This document shows positions 1-8,178 of a DNA stretch of 64,000 nucleotides, in pieces (the first letter of the stretch is position 1; every line of letters begins with the position of its first letter). Below the pieces are notes generated by a model. That model saw only the letters and a list, made by a program, of their open reading frames with translations. It was not told the origin of the DNA and did not search any database. The position numbers and the translations under genes are program-made. The stretch lies in contig NZ_LNUV01000006.1 of NCBI RefSeq assembly GCF_001512285.1, positions 2,402,809 to 2,466,808 of the forward strand, in the 5' to 3' direction. Origin of the DNA: Arthrobacter sp. EpRS71 (GTDB taxonomy: Bacteria; Actinomycetota; Actinomycetes; Actinomycetales; Micrococcaceae).

Positions 1-729
1 CTTGCCTTCGCCGGTGGCGTGCTCGGTGATGCCGGAGAACCAAAACCGGTTCGGTGCATCGGCGTTGAACTCGTGGCTGGCCCTGCCCTTGCTGTCGGTC
101 ACGGCGCACAGGTCATCGTGGACTGGCGGGCCGGCTTTCTTGGTCTTGCCTTCTTTCCGAAGACTGACCACCAGCCGTTGTCCGCGCAGATCCGCCACGT
201 GGTCCGCTCAGACATCGGCTCACCCGCCCTCACGGGCTTCATCGACCAGGAACCGGTACCCGAACTCGGGGTCCTCACGGTGGGCATCAAACAAGACGTT
301 GGCCCGGTCGGCCTGCTCGTACTCAGCATCGGTGACCGGGGTGGCCAGCCAGCGGTAGTGGGGCTGACGGGCGATCTTCAGCACCCGGCACGTAACCGTG
401 ACGGCAACACCGTCAGCGGCTAAGTGTTGGACGAGCGGGTAGCTCATTTTCCCGGCAGATGAGCTTGAGAGAAATACGCAGCAGCCTGACGAAAGCTTCA
501 ACTTCCTGCTCCAAGGTCCTGATCCGCAGCTTCGCGGCCGCGAGTTCCGCCTGCTCACCAGTGGTCCCGGACCGGACCCGGCCTCTTTCATCCACCCATA
601 CAACGTGGTGAAGTGGACTCCGAAATACTTCGCGATCTGGGCCAGCTCAACCCAGGACTCACGATTCAACGCGACCCGGACAACATCCTCCCGGAGTTCC
701 TTTGGGTACGGCTTGGTAACAGTAGACAT
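1..729 (-). pseudogene. IS3-family transposase remnant (orfA/orfB, frameshifted)
   Basis: Reading from 729 leftwards, the first codons give an IS3-type OrfA start (MSTVTKPYPKELREDV) with the helix-turn-helix region that follows. The frame then breaks near 590 and the leucine-zipper part continues in another frame (EQAELAAAKLRIRTLEQEVE). OrfB begins near 455 (MSYPLVQHLAADGV) with the HTH_21-type stretch ending at DPEFGYRFLVDEA. It breaks again near 220 and runs on, in yet another frame, through KAGPPVHDDL and NRFWFSGITEHATGEGK to the left edge. The order matches OrfA then OrfB of IS3 elements, but at least two frame breaks exclude a functional fusion beyond the normal programmed -1 shift. The catalytic DDE core would lie mostly outside the window. 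No terminal repeat could be fixed with confidence. Confidence 0.8.
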
Positions 730-1105
730 CCTCTCAGCCCAGTCCCATTGACTAGGCTCAACAGACGTCACCTATCCGTGCAGCAGTCCCGACCGCGCTG
801 ATTGCGATTGGCGAAAATATACAGGCGACCCATTTGCGCCCACCTGACCAATCGGCATCAGTAAGTCGGAACTTCCAAGCAACGATAGATGGGTTGTCCG
901 ACCCAGTTGAGACGGCGGCCTCCGCGGCGGTGAGCCTCAGCCTACAGGGCAGTGGCCTGACACTGGCAACAACGGACGTTGCATGGAGTTTGAACCTGCA
1001 AACGAAGTCGATTTTACAACAAACTCTCAACGAGCCACCCGCCATATAGCGCGCTACGGTATCCTACAGAACGGCCCCGCGCCTAAACAGAGCTGAACAA
1101 AGCCC
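730..1105. other. Intergenic stretch without a recognisable gene
   Basis: Both strands have short open frames here, but none resembles a known family or has a convincing ribosome site. The stretch lies between the transposase remnant and a phosphomannomutase tail and is probably residual flanking DNA. The right end of the insertion sequence may lie in the first 60 bases, but no inverted repeat partner is available within the window. Confidence 0.4.
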
Positions 1106-1290
1106 CTAGGCCCGGACCAGCGCCAGGACGCGATCGCGGATCTTTTCCATCGTGGGGCGATCCTTGGCTTCTGCGTTCAGGCGCAGGAAAGGCTCCGTGT
1201 TGGATGGGCGGAGGTTGAACCACCAGCTGCCGTTGTGGTGCCATTCCACTCGTTGGTGCCGTTCCATAGCAACACCATAGGACCCTAACC
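1106..1290 (-). pseudogene. Phosphomannomutase/phosphoglucomutase C-terminal fragment
   Basis: The frame ending at 1106 reads WHHNGSWWFNLRPSNTEPF followed by LRLNAEA and MEKIRDRVLALVRA. This is the C-terminal phosphate-binding domain of ManB-type hexose-phosphate mutases; the WWFNLRxSNTEPxLRLNxEA block binds the sugar phosphate. Only about 55 residues remain of a protein normally about 450-480 aa, and the catalytic serine and metal loops are absent. It sits beside an IS3 remnant and a broken sugar permease, consistent with repeated rearrangement. It is certainly non-functional as a mutase. Confidence 0.75.
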
Positions 1291-1306
1291 CCCAAGTGAA
1301 CGTCAC

Positions 1307-1521
1307 GTGCGACGAAAACGGCTTACTCCCGCCTCACGAATAACCGTGCATGCCAGTTGGTTAGGACGAGCGGAGGCTGGAAGGCACCTTCCAAACCCAC
1401 GAGAACGACAAGTCCAGTGCCATCTCCGACCCGCTGTCCACACGATGCGTAGCGCCTTCGTCGGCGATTTGCAGTCGAAACAAGCTGGACAATCAGGTGC
1501 TAGTGCACAGTGAGGCATGCC
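1307..1521. other. Short intergenic stretch, nothing recognised
   Basis: Between the mutase tail and the permease tail. Open frames on both strands show no family features, and no hairpin or promoter stood out. Confidence 0.3.
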
Positions 1522-1741
1522 CTAATTGATGCCGGTGGTGGCGATGCCCTTGATGAGGAATCACTGGCCGAACAGGAACACCGGGAGCAGGGACACGACG
1601 GACATCGCGAAGAATGTCCCAGCTGGTGGCGGACTGCGAGTCAACGAAGGCGCGAAGGTCTACCGGAACGGTGAACATGGTCCGGGTCCGTGAGGTAAAT
1701 GAGTGCGCCGAAGAAGTCGCTCCAGGCCCGCTTTCCTTGGG
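1522..1741 (-). pseudogene. Carbohydrate ABC transporter permease, C-terminal fragment
   Basis: Reading leftwards from 1741, three frames together spell the end of a MalG-type inner membrane permease: AWSDFFGALIYLTDP, then TVPVDLRAFVDSQSATSW, then FFAMSVVSLLPVFLFGQ, a stop, and FLIKGIATTGIN. The normal family ending is a hydrophobic last helix followed by a GIATTGIK-like tail. Two frameshifts and one in-frame stop in about 70 codons make it a clear pseudogene. The rest of the gene and its operon are missing, so it was probably left by a deletion. Confidence 0.75.
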
Positions 1742-1752
1742 GACCAGTCGCT

Positions 1753-2709
1753 TTAGAGGGAGTGCTGGCTGATGGTTGTAGGAACCGATTTGAGAGAATC
1801 AACTATCGTAGACCAGGCAGCTTCGAGGATCTCAGGAGCATTTTCATCGAGGGCCTGGATGGCAATAGTTGCCTTGATCTCAGGCAGGATTGCTAATATT
1901 TGGCTGAACATTCCTTCGGCGCGGTATGACCCGTCCGGATTTATCCAGAAACCGAATCCGTAGCCGGCAGTGAAGAACCTGCCATCGCTTTCAGATTGAG
2001 GGGTGTGGCTTATGACTTGGCGCGTGGTAGCCGAGCGCAGGTATTTGGCTGATACAATTCGGTGGCCTCGATAGCTGCCCTCATTAATCAGGAGCTCACC
2101 AAATCGTGTAAGCTCATCAATGCTCAATGATAATCCGTAGCCACCCATGGTGTGCCCATGAGGGCAGTTGAGCCAGTCTGGATTCTCAATACCAAGGGGG
2201 ATGAAGATTCTTGAATTGCAGAAGTCGTGAAGGGTCTTTCCGGTGCGCTGCTCGATGATGCGCCCAAGGACGTAAGTACAGATGCTGGCGTAGTGAAATT
2301 GACTACCCGGCTCAGTGTTGAATTGCCTTGAGAAGAAGAATCCGAGCCAATCGGACGTTTCCTTTCTGGAGTCTCCGTCCCACGCCATATCAGAATCCGA
2401 AATGCCTGAGGTCATTGTAAGGAGATGCCTGACCCGCACCTTGAGCAAATTGCCCGATGCGCTGTCCGGGATTTCTTCTTTGAAGAAATCGCAAACCAAG
2501 TCGTCGAGTTCAAACAGGCCATCATCGACCGCGATTCCCACCGCTACTGACGTAATGCTCTTCGCGATTGAATAAACATGAAGTCGGGCATGGCGCGACA
2601 GGCGGCTGTATTCTTCAATAACATTTCCCAGGTGAGATACTTGTACAAAGTTCAGGTATCTCTGCTGCGCTTCCATCTCGCGCACAAACGTGTGCAATGC
2701 GTCGTTCAT
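1753..2709 (-). CDS. Serine hydrolase, class C beta-lactamase/PBP4* fold
   Basis: A 318-residue protein of the beta-lactamase-related family (esterase/DD-peptidase-like). The nucleophile motif SIAK lies at about residues 47-50 and the tyrosine motif YAS at about 140-142. A conserved HLLTMTSG block and a late GYGFGFW segment, equivalent to the third motif, are also present. No signal peptide is visible, so it is probably cytoplasmic. Its ATG overlaps the fumarase stop as ATGA, so it is the second gene of a two-gene operon and likely translationally coupled. The substrate cannot be deduced; hydrolysis of an ester, lactone or amide feeding the fumarase is a guess from context. Beta-lactam resistance is unlikely given the family's breadth. 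Confidence 0.85.
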   Translation of the reverse strand: MNDALHTFVREMEAQQRYLNFVQVSHLGNVIEEYSRLSRHARLHVYSIAKSITSVAVGIAVDDGLFELDDLVCDFFKEEIPDSASGNLLKVRVRHLLTMTSGISDSDMAWDGDSRKETSDWLGFFFSRQFNTEPGSQFHYASICTYVLGRIIEQRTGKTLHDFCNSRIFIPLGIENPDWLNCPHGHTMGGYGLSLSIDELTRFGELLINEGSYRGHRIVSAKYLRSATTRQVISHTPQSESDGRFFTAGYGFGFWINPDGSYRAEGMFSQILAILPEIKATIAIQALDENAPEILEAAWSTIVDSLKSVPTTISQHSL

Positions 2710-4421
2710 GATTGACTCCTTTTGGCTTGCGGCCGCACCTGCTGGCCGTCGGGATTGTCTACAATGCGGCGGGTGGTTCCGAGCCCCACAAGCTTCTTAT
2801 CGTCCTTGTTGAAGAAATCAGTACCTTTGTCGTCAATGACTACGAAAGCGGGAAAGTCCTCAACCTCAATTTTGAACACGGCCTCCATGCCTAGCTCACG
2901 GTAATCAACCACTTCAAGGGACTTGATGCAGTCCTGTGCAAGTCGGGCTGCCGGACCCCCAACAGAACCAAGATAGAACCCGCCATTGGCCCTGCAGGAC
3001 TCAGCCACAACACGGGACCGGTTTCCTTTGGCCAGCATCACCAGGGACCCCCCGAGCGTTTGAAATTCGGCTACGTAACTGTCCATCCGTCCGGCGGTCG
3101 TTGGTCCGAAAGATCCCGAGGGCATCCCCTCCGGGGCTTTAGCCGGCCCGGCATAATAGACGGGGTGGTCAATCAGATATTGCGGCAAACCTTCCCCGCG
3201 CTCCACGCGGCGGCGGAACTCCGCGTGTGCAATATCCCGAGCAACAATCAGCGTCCCGGTAAGCGAGACTCTCGTGCCGACTTGGCACTTAGTGAGTTGC
3301 TGCCGGATCTGGTCCATCGGTACGTTCAGGTCGATGGCGACGGCCGCATCCGATTCTGTGATGTCCTCTAGCCCGGTGCTGGGGATATAGGTTGCGGGGT
3401 CTTTTTCAAGCTCCTCCAGGAAGGCACCCTGGGGCGTGATTCTCCCAAGAACCTGACGGTCGGCGGAGCACGAAACCGCCAAAGCGATAGGAAGTGACCC
3501 ACCATGCCGCGGCAAACGAATCACACGGACATCGTGGCAAAAGTACTTTCCGCCGAACTGCGCCCCAAAGCCGATCTGTGTGGTCAGGGCGAACACTTTT
3601 TGCTCAAATTCGAGGTCACGGTAGCCGTGTCCTGCGTCGCTGCCCTCAAACGGCAGCGTATCGAGGTAGTGGGCAGATGCCAGCTTCGCAGTCTTCAACG
3701 CAAATTCCGCGGACGTACCGCCAACCACGATGGCCAAATGGTAAGGCGGACACGCCGCTGTGCCTAGGCCTGCTATTTTTCCCCTCAGGAACTCCAACAT
3801 CCGATCTTCATCCAGAATCGACTTCGTCTCTTGGAAAAGAAAGGACTTGTTTGCGCTGCCGCCCCCCTTGGCCATGAACAGGAACTCATAGTGCAGGCCC
3901 TTCCCCAGCGAGATTTCTATCTGTGCGGGAAGGTTGGTTCCCGTATTGGCCTCTTTCCACATCGTCACGGGCGACAATTGAGAATATCGAAGGTTCAAGT
4001 CTTGAAAAACGTCATAGATCCCGCGCGAGAGGTGCATCGCATCGTCCCCGTCGGTCATGACACGGTGGCCTCGCTTTGCAAAGACCATGGCAGTTCCCGT
4101 GTCCTGGCACATGGGTAGGACACCACCTGAAGCGACATTGGCGTTTTTGAGCAACTCCAGGGCAACATACCTGTCGTTCGGCGATGATTCTGGATCCTCC
4201 AGGATCCGGCGCAGTTGGGCAAGGTGTGCCGGACGCAGGTAATGGGATACGTCTCTGAACGCCTCACGCGCCATCCGCTGCAGGACCGTCGAGTCAATGT
4301 CGAGGACGGCATCGTCACCCACGCCCCGGAGTTTAATTCCTTCGCGGGTGACCAGTCTCATGGGAGCATCCGTGGCACCGACTGGAAGCAGATCTACGTG
4401 GCGGAACGATGTAGTAGTCAT
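2706..4421 (-). CDS. Class I (Fe-S) fumarate hydratase / possible mesaconase
   Basis: A 571-residue oxygen-sensitive class I fumarase, with the alpha and beta domains fused in one chain as in FumA/FumB. Cysteines at 105 ([11 protein letters not shown]), 224 (AACPPYH) and 318 (AVSCSADRQ) correspond to the three [4Fe-4S] ligands. The late domain carries the [11 protein letters not shown] block typical of the family. It hydrates fumarate to malate. Several class I enzymes also convert mesaconate to citramalate, which would fit the itaconate/mesaconate module at 33-37 kb. A good ribosome site (GGAGAG) precedes the ATG at 4421. It is first in an operon with the serine hydrolase. The DNA just upstream is a decayed copy of the caiB/lysR promoter, suggesting it now uses that promoter. 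Confidence 0.93.
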   Translation of the reverse strand: MTTTSFRHVDLLPVGATDAPMRLVTREGIKLRGVGDDAVLDIDSTVLQRMAREAFRDVSHYLRPAHLAQLRRILEDPESSPNDRYVALELLKNANVASGGVLPMCQDTGTAMVFAKRGHRVMTDGDDAMHLSRGIYDVFQDLNLRYSQLSPVTMWKEANTGTNLPAQIEISLGKGLHYEFLFMAKGGGSANKSFLFQETKSILDEDRMLEFLRGKIAGLGTAACPPYHLAIVVGGTSAEFALKTAKLASAHYLDTLPFEGSDAGHGYRDLEFEQKVFALTTQIGFGAQFGGKYFCHDVRVIRLPRHGGSLPIALAVSCSADRQVLGRITPQGAFLEELEKDPATYIPSTGLEDITESDAAVAIDLNVPMDQIRQQLTKCQVGTRVSLTGTLIVARDIAHAEFRRRVERGEGLPQYLIDHPVYYAGPAKAPEGMPSGSFGPTTAGRMDSYVAEFQTLGGSLVMLAKGNRSRVVAESCRANGGFYLGSVGGPAARLAQDCIKSLEVVDYRELGMEAVFKIEVEDFPAFVVIDDKGTDFFNKDDKKLVGLGTTRRIVDNPDGQQVRPQAKRSQS

Positions 4422-4481
4422 TTTTAACTCTCCTGACTTCCCCTACGTTATTTCGCAGGTTTGGGGGGCACCTGTCATATC

Positions 4482-4721
4482 TCCTTGCCTCGGTTGAGCC
4501 AGACAAGAGACTTCCCAGGCCCTTGACGGTTGTGTCGTAGCCGCGGGCCAGATCCCCGGCGCCTGGTCGCTCGACCTTGATGACCCGGGCACCAAGATCT
4601 GCCAGTTGTCTTGTCGCAAAGGTGCGCGGTCTGTTCAACGGTACGACTACGACCCCGCCCCAGGGTCAGAACGGGGTGTGGAAGAAGGGGCCGAAGGCGA
4701 GGAATTGTTGCGTAGCTGCAT
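4482..4721 (-). pseudogene. CaiB-type CoA-transferase, 5' remnant (copy of the gene at 33302-34498)
   Basis: The sequence is closely similar to 34252-34498. It encodes, across frameshifts, the start of the CoA-transferase: ATRQLADLGARVIKVERPGA, then GDLARGYDTTVKGL and VWLNRGKE. The original ATG is at 4721. Only about 80 codons remain before the sequence joins the DNA upstream of the fumarase. Several single-base indels destroy the frame. It shows that a second copy of the module's transferase once stood here, oriented towards the fumarase. Confidence 0.85.
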
Positions 4722-4840
4722 GCCTTAACTTTCGAGGCTGACGTCCGAAGAGTCCAATGAAAACTGTTGGCAAAAATCATGCGTCCAGCGCATCATTGCG
4801 TGTTGAAGAATTGCGGTGATTCGCGGCTCTGGGTTTGTGA
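4722..4840. promoter_or_regulatory. Decayed copy of the lysR/caiB divergent promoter region
   Basis: Matches 34499-34625 nearly base for base at first, including the palindrome-like operator candidate (here ATGCGTCCAGCGCAT at about 4788-4802, one half imperfect). It then breaks up in the first codons of lysR: the ATG is lost but TTGAAGAATTGCGGTG remains. Promoter activity towards the fumarase is inferred, not shown. Confidence 0.7.
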
Positions 4841-4849
4841 GCAACGCAG

Positions 4850-4937
4850 CACGACCCACCGCCAACAGGGGCGGTCGCGAGTCCAATGCCGGTCGCCCGC
4901 CCGTGATCAGGGCGACTTTAGCTTGTCTCGTTTGCAA
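4850..4937 (-). pseudogene. Short-chain dehydrogenase/reductase N-terminal fragment
   Basis: Starting at 4937 the frame reads MQTRQAKVALITGG. After a one-base shift it continues GRATGIGLATAPVGGG. Together these form the dinucleotide-binding start of an SDR enzyme (TGxxxGIG glycine motif following a beta strand). Only about 30 codons survive before the sequence runs into the decayed lysR copy. The stretch 4938-5145 to its right shows nothing recognisable. Confidence 0.55.
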
Positions 4938-5145
4938 ATTCCGGGGTATTTACCCCTTCGGCTGAATCCGCGTTGTGGACGTTTACTCGGCCGACACATT
5001 GGACAGTCGCGCACACATTCAGTGGCCCTTTCCCGGAATCCTGCGCGCAGATCCATTTAGGTTGCTTCGCCGCGATTCAATGCATCAACCCCTTGATCGA
5101 GAAAGTAAAGGGCCTCCCTGTAAGTGGGATGGTCTGATTGGTTGT

Positions 5146-6585
5146 TTAGCCGAGTTGACCTGGGTCACGAAGTTCAGTTCGTTTTGCCCAGACCACGCGG
5201 TTCACGATGTAGGTGACTACCCAGAGGATGACGCCTAGCAGCAGGAGTCCGCCGGCTATCTCGTATTGGGCAAGTGGCCGTCCAGATGACCAGGGCAGTG
5301 TCAGGTAAGTGCAGGCCACGATGCCGATGACGGGGGTTATCTTTCCTGCGGAGTAGTGGGGCCGGGCTGTGCGGTCCTTGCGGAGGACGAGGACGGCGAT
5401 GTTCACGATGGTGAACACGCCAGTGAGGAGCAGAGATGTTGTCCCGCCAAGCAGGGAGATCACCGTCCCGCGGTCGTCGAGCGAGAGCACCGTGATAAGG
5501 ACCAGTGCGATTCCTGTGGTGACTAGAATTCCGGCCCAGGGTGTCTGTCGCTTCGGCAGTACTCTTCCGAGGAAGGGCGGCAGGACGGCCTGTTTGCTCA
5601 TTCCGTAAAGCAGCCTGCTTGCCATCAGCATGTTGAGCAGAGCTCCGTTGGCGACAGCGACCATGGAGATGAAGGGGAAAACTTGGTCGATCGGGAAGTC
5701 CGGAAGTGCGGTCTTCACCACGGTTGTCAGGGGCGTCTCGGTGGCGGCCAGCTCGGCAACGGGTACAACGGCGACGGCGCAAATCGAAACGATTGTGTAG
5801 GTGATCACACCGATTCCGAGGCCGGTGAGCATGATTTTGGGGAAGATCTTTGACGGGTTCTTCGTTTCTTCGGCCATGTTGACGGAGTCTTCGAACCCGA
5901 CCATGGCAAAAAATGCCAGTGAAGTTGCCGTGCTGAGCGCTAGGAAGGTGTTCTTGTCTTCGGGTGTTTCGAAGGCAACGGCCCGACTGAAGTCAGCTTC
6001 GCCACCGCTGATGAAATAGATGCTCGCGCCAATGACCATGAGAAGGCCGCTGAGCTCGACGATGGTCAGTACGACGTTGACTTTGACGCTTTCGCTGACG
6101 CCCCGCAGGTTTACGATCATCAGCACGATCATGAAGCAGAGGGCTACGAGCATGACGCCGGTGGGACCGAAGTCGAGGTGGAATCCTTTAACGAAGTTCG
6201 CGGCGAAGGAGCGTGCAGCGGCGGATGCGGAGGTGATGCCGGAGGCCATGACCGTGAAGCAGACGATAAATGTCAGGAAGTGTATACCGAAAGCCTTGTG
6301 CACGTACAGAGCGGCTCCGGCCGCCTGCGGATACTTAGTGACAAGTTCCAGATATGAACGGGCGGTCACATATGCGACGGTGAAGGCAATAATGAACGGC
6401 AGCCAGGCAGCCCCGCCGACTTCCTTGGCGACTTGGCCGGTGAGTGCGTAGATGCCGGTGCCTAGCATGTCACCGACGATGAACAGGAGAAGGAGGCCTG
6501 GGCCAATGGCCCGCTTCAGCTGCGTGTCCTTCTGGCCGGCGGAAGCGGGGGCGGTCACGGAGTTGTTGGAGGGTGAGCTGCTCAT
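5146..6585 (-). CDS. APC-superfamily amino-acid permease
   Basis: A 479-residue multi-helix membrane carrier. The first helix carries the APC signature region (IGPGLLLLFIVGDMLGTGIY, about residues 27-46), where the unwound GxG segment binds the amino-acid backbone. Around twelve hydrophobic segments follow. The loop EDSVNMAEETKNPSKIFPK (helix 6 onward) is also characteristic of the family. It is expected to import an amino acid or amine with protons. Its ATG overlaps the stop of the small upstream gene (ATGA), and that gene in turn overlaps a USP gene, so the three form one coupled operon. The substrate is not predictable from sequence. Confidence 0.92.
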   Translation of the reverse strand: MSSSPSNNSVTAPASAGQKDTQLKRAIGPGLLLLFIVGDMLGTGIYALTGQVAKEVGGAAWLPFIIAFTVAYVTARSYLELVTKYPQAAGAALYVHKAFGIHFLTFIVCFTVMASGITSASAAARSFAANFVKGFHLDFGPTGVMLVALCFMIVLMIVNLRGVSESVKVNVVLTIVELSGLLMVIGASIYFISGGEADFSRAVAFETPEDKNTFLALSTATSLAFFAMVGFEDSVNMAEETKNPSKIFPKIMLTGLGIGVITYTIVSICAVAVVPVAELAATETPLTTVVKTALPDFPIDQVFPFISMVAVANGALLNMLMASRLLYGMSKQAVLPPFLGRVLPKRQTPWAGILVTTGIALVLITVLSLDDRGTVISLLGGTTSLLLTGVFTIVNIAVLVLRKDRTARPHYSAGKITPVIGIVACTYLTLPWSSGRPLAQYEIAGGLLLLGVILWVVTYIVNRVVWAKRTELRDPGQLG

Positions 6586-6836
6586 CGGTTCGTCCTTTGA
6601 CTTGTCTCGTGTCCGTCTCGTTCCCCAATAGTGGCCTTCGAACGGGTGTGCTGGGTAGAGAGTTTCGCAAGGTCGTCAATGACCTTACCCAGTGCTATCG
6701 CTCGGCCCACCTGCGTGCTCGACGGCCGGTTCTGGTTGGTGTCTATGGGGGTGGCGGCAGGTCGTTGCACGACGCTTCGTGTCAGGTGGATTTGTTTTCC
6801 TTTAAGAGGATCGTGGAAGAGGACCATGTTGTTCAT
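6582..6836 (-). CDS. Small hypothetical protein between USP and permease genes
   Basis: 84 residues, hydrophilic, no membrane segment or signal peptide and no family recognised. It is judged real mainly by position. Its ATG overlaps the TGA of the upstream USP gene, and its own TGA overlaps the ATG of the APC permease, both as ATGA, the arrangement expected for coupled translation. The C-terminal third is rich in Lys/Arg/Thr and probably flexible. The alternative is a purely translational bridge with no protein function. Confidence 0.55.
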   Translation of the reverse strand: MNNMVLFHDPLKGKQIHLTRSVVQRPAATPIDTNQNRPSSTQVGRAIALGKVIDDLAKLSTQHTRSKATIGERDGHETSQRTNR

Positions 6837-7288
6837 TGACGTCCCTCCCTTTTAGAGGAGGGGATGTCGTCTGTTTTGGCGATGAGCACATCGCAGGGGG
6901 CGTGGTGCGCAACGTGGCTGGCCACGTTGCCGAGGACGCGGCCAAGGCCTTGCATGCGCTTGTTTCCGACGACGATCATCCGAGCCCGGTAGGTTTCAGC
7001 CTGTTTGACCAGTGCTTGGGCTGGGCTTCCTTTGACTGCGAAATATTCGATCCTGAGGTTTTGTGCGTTCAGGCTGGCCGCCGAGTTGCGGGCTATTTCC
7101 TCGGCGTCATCGGCGCCGCTGACGATCTTCCGGTCGCTGCCCGTGCCAAAAACTTCGGTCCGATCGTTATCGAAGGCGGTAACCACATGGAGGCTGGTTC
7201 CCAGAGCTAGGGCTATGTCGCTCGCCGCTTCGGCGGCCATTTGGGCGGTTTCGCTGCCATCTACGCCGACGACTATGATTCCTGTCAA
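6833..7288 (-). CDS. Universal stress protein (UspA family)
   Basis: 151 residues from a TTG at 7288, chosen because GAGGAG sits five bases before it; the frame can be extended to 7453 but without a ribosome site. The N-terminal strand TGIIVVGVDGSETA and the C-terminal nucleotide-binding block (VVGNKRMQGLGRVLGNVA) are typical of single-domain USPs. The usual GS/T phosphate loop is replaced by GNVA, so ATP binding is uncertain. Closely related in sequence to the broken USP at 43046-43476 (both share TEVFG.GSDR and RMIVVGN.RMQG). First gene of the operon with the small protein and the APC permease. Confidence 0.9.
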   Translation of the reverse strand: MTGIIVVGVDGSETAQMAAEAASDIALALGTSLHVVTAFDNDRTEVFGTGSDRKIVSGADDAEEIARNSAASLNAQNLRIEYFAVKGSPAQALVKQAETYRARMIVVGNKRMQGLGRVLGNVASHVAHHAPCDVLIAKTDDIPSSKREGRQ

Positions 7289-7554
7289 TTTTCTCTCCTC
7301 AACTGTTACGTGGGCATAAGCCCAGATAGGTTGGTTGGCTCGTTGCTCGCTCCCGTAATCCAACCGGGAGCACAGCGATGCTCCTTCAAGGGGTGGGAGT
7401 AGATCCCCGTACGCCGTCACTAACTGGGAGCAATAAGGTGATTGGTGTGGCACGGTACGGGGAGGTCCGGCGCTGCCAGCGCGTCTGCCGACGGTGACCG
7501 GTGTGGCCGCTTCCGATCGGCGCTGAGGTACTGCTAGGGCGGCACCAAGTCGGG
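7289..7554. other. Intergenic stretch, nothing recognised
   Basis: Lies upstream of the USP operon and downstream of the tetR stop. It should hold the USP promoter, but no clear -35/-10 pair or palindrome was identified. Confidence 0.3.
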
Positions 7555-8178
7555 TCAGCGCGCTGTCATGCCTCGAAGCGCCCCGTAGTAGGCCTGGATC
7601 AGGGTCTGGATGGTCTCGTCCTTGGACAGCCTGCCACGGTTGTGGATCATGTCGTTGATCTCGCGGGGGTCGAACATGGCGTTGTAGAACATCAACGCAA
7701 AATCAAAGCGTTCTTCGGGCACGCCGAGCTCCCGCAGAACCTCCCGGATGGGCCGCTCCCACGCGTCATGCACTGTGCCAATGACCTCGTCATTGGCGTG
7801 GAGACGGGTGAGGAAACCCTCCTTGGACCGGACCTGGATCATCGCCGGGCCGTACGTTTCCAGCAGCTTCACCCAGCGGGCGATGACATCCTCAAACAAG
7901 GAAGTGCCGTGCAAAGGCGAAGCCAGGGTGTAGTCGCGCAGGTTCACCAGTACGCTGTGCAGGTAAGCGCTGTGCAGTTCTTCCAGGGTGGGGAAGTAAC
8001 GGTACGCCGTGGCCACCGATAGCTGAGCCTTTTCAGCGATTGCCGGCATTGACGCATTTTTAGGGTCTTCCCGGAGCAGCTCCCCCGCAGCGTTAAGTAG
8101 CCGGCGTTTGTTTCGCACGGTATCGCGGCGTCCGCGTACGGATGCCCCGCTGAGCTGTTCGGTAGCCACGATGGTCAC
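7555..8178 (-). CDS. TetR-family transcriptional regulator
   Basis: 207 residues. An N-terminal helix-turn-helix of TetR type spans about residues 20-65 (the recognition part reads AEKAQLSVATAYRYFPTLEEL). The rest is an all-helical ligand-binding domain ending in a QTLIQAYYGAL helix. Its ATG overlaps the stop of the aminotransferase by ATGA, so it is cotranscribed as the second gene and probably senses the substrate or product of that module. It may also act on the divergent RraA/ABC operon that starts near 9600, but no operator was identified. Confidence 0.9.
   Translation of the reverse strand: MTIVATEQLSGASVRGRRDTVRNKRRLLNAAGELLREDPKNASMPAIAEKAQLSVATAYRYFPTLEELHSAYLHSVLVNLRDYTLASPLHGTSLFEDVIARWVKLLETYGPAMIQVRSKEGFLTRLHANDEVIGTVHDAWERPIREVLRELGVPEERFDFALMFYNAMFDPREINDMIHNRGRLSKDETIQTLIQAYYGALRGMTAR

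Noticed and set aside
1753-2709. Calling the serine hydrolase an antibiotic beta-lactamase
   Set aside because: SxxK and YxS motifs are shared by many esterases and peptidases; no signal peptide and it is coupled to a fumarase.
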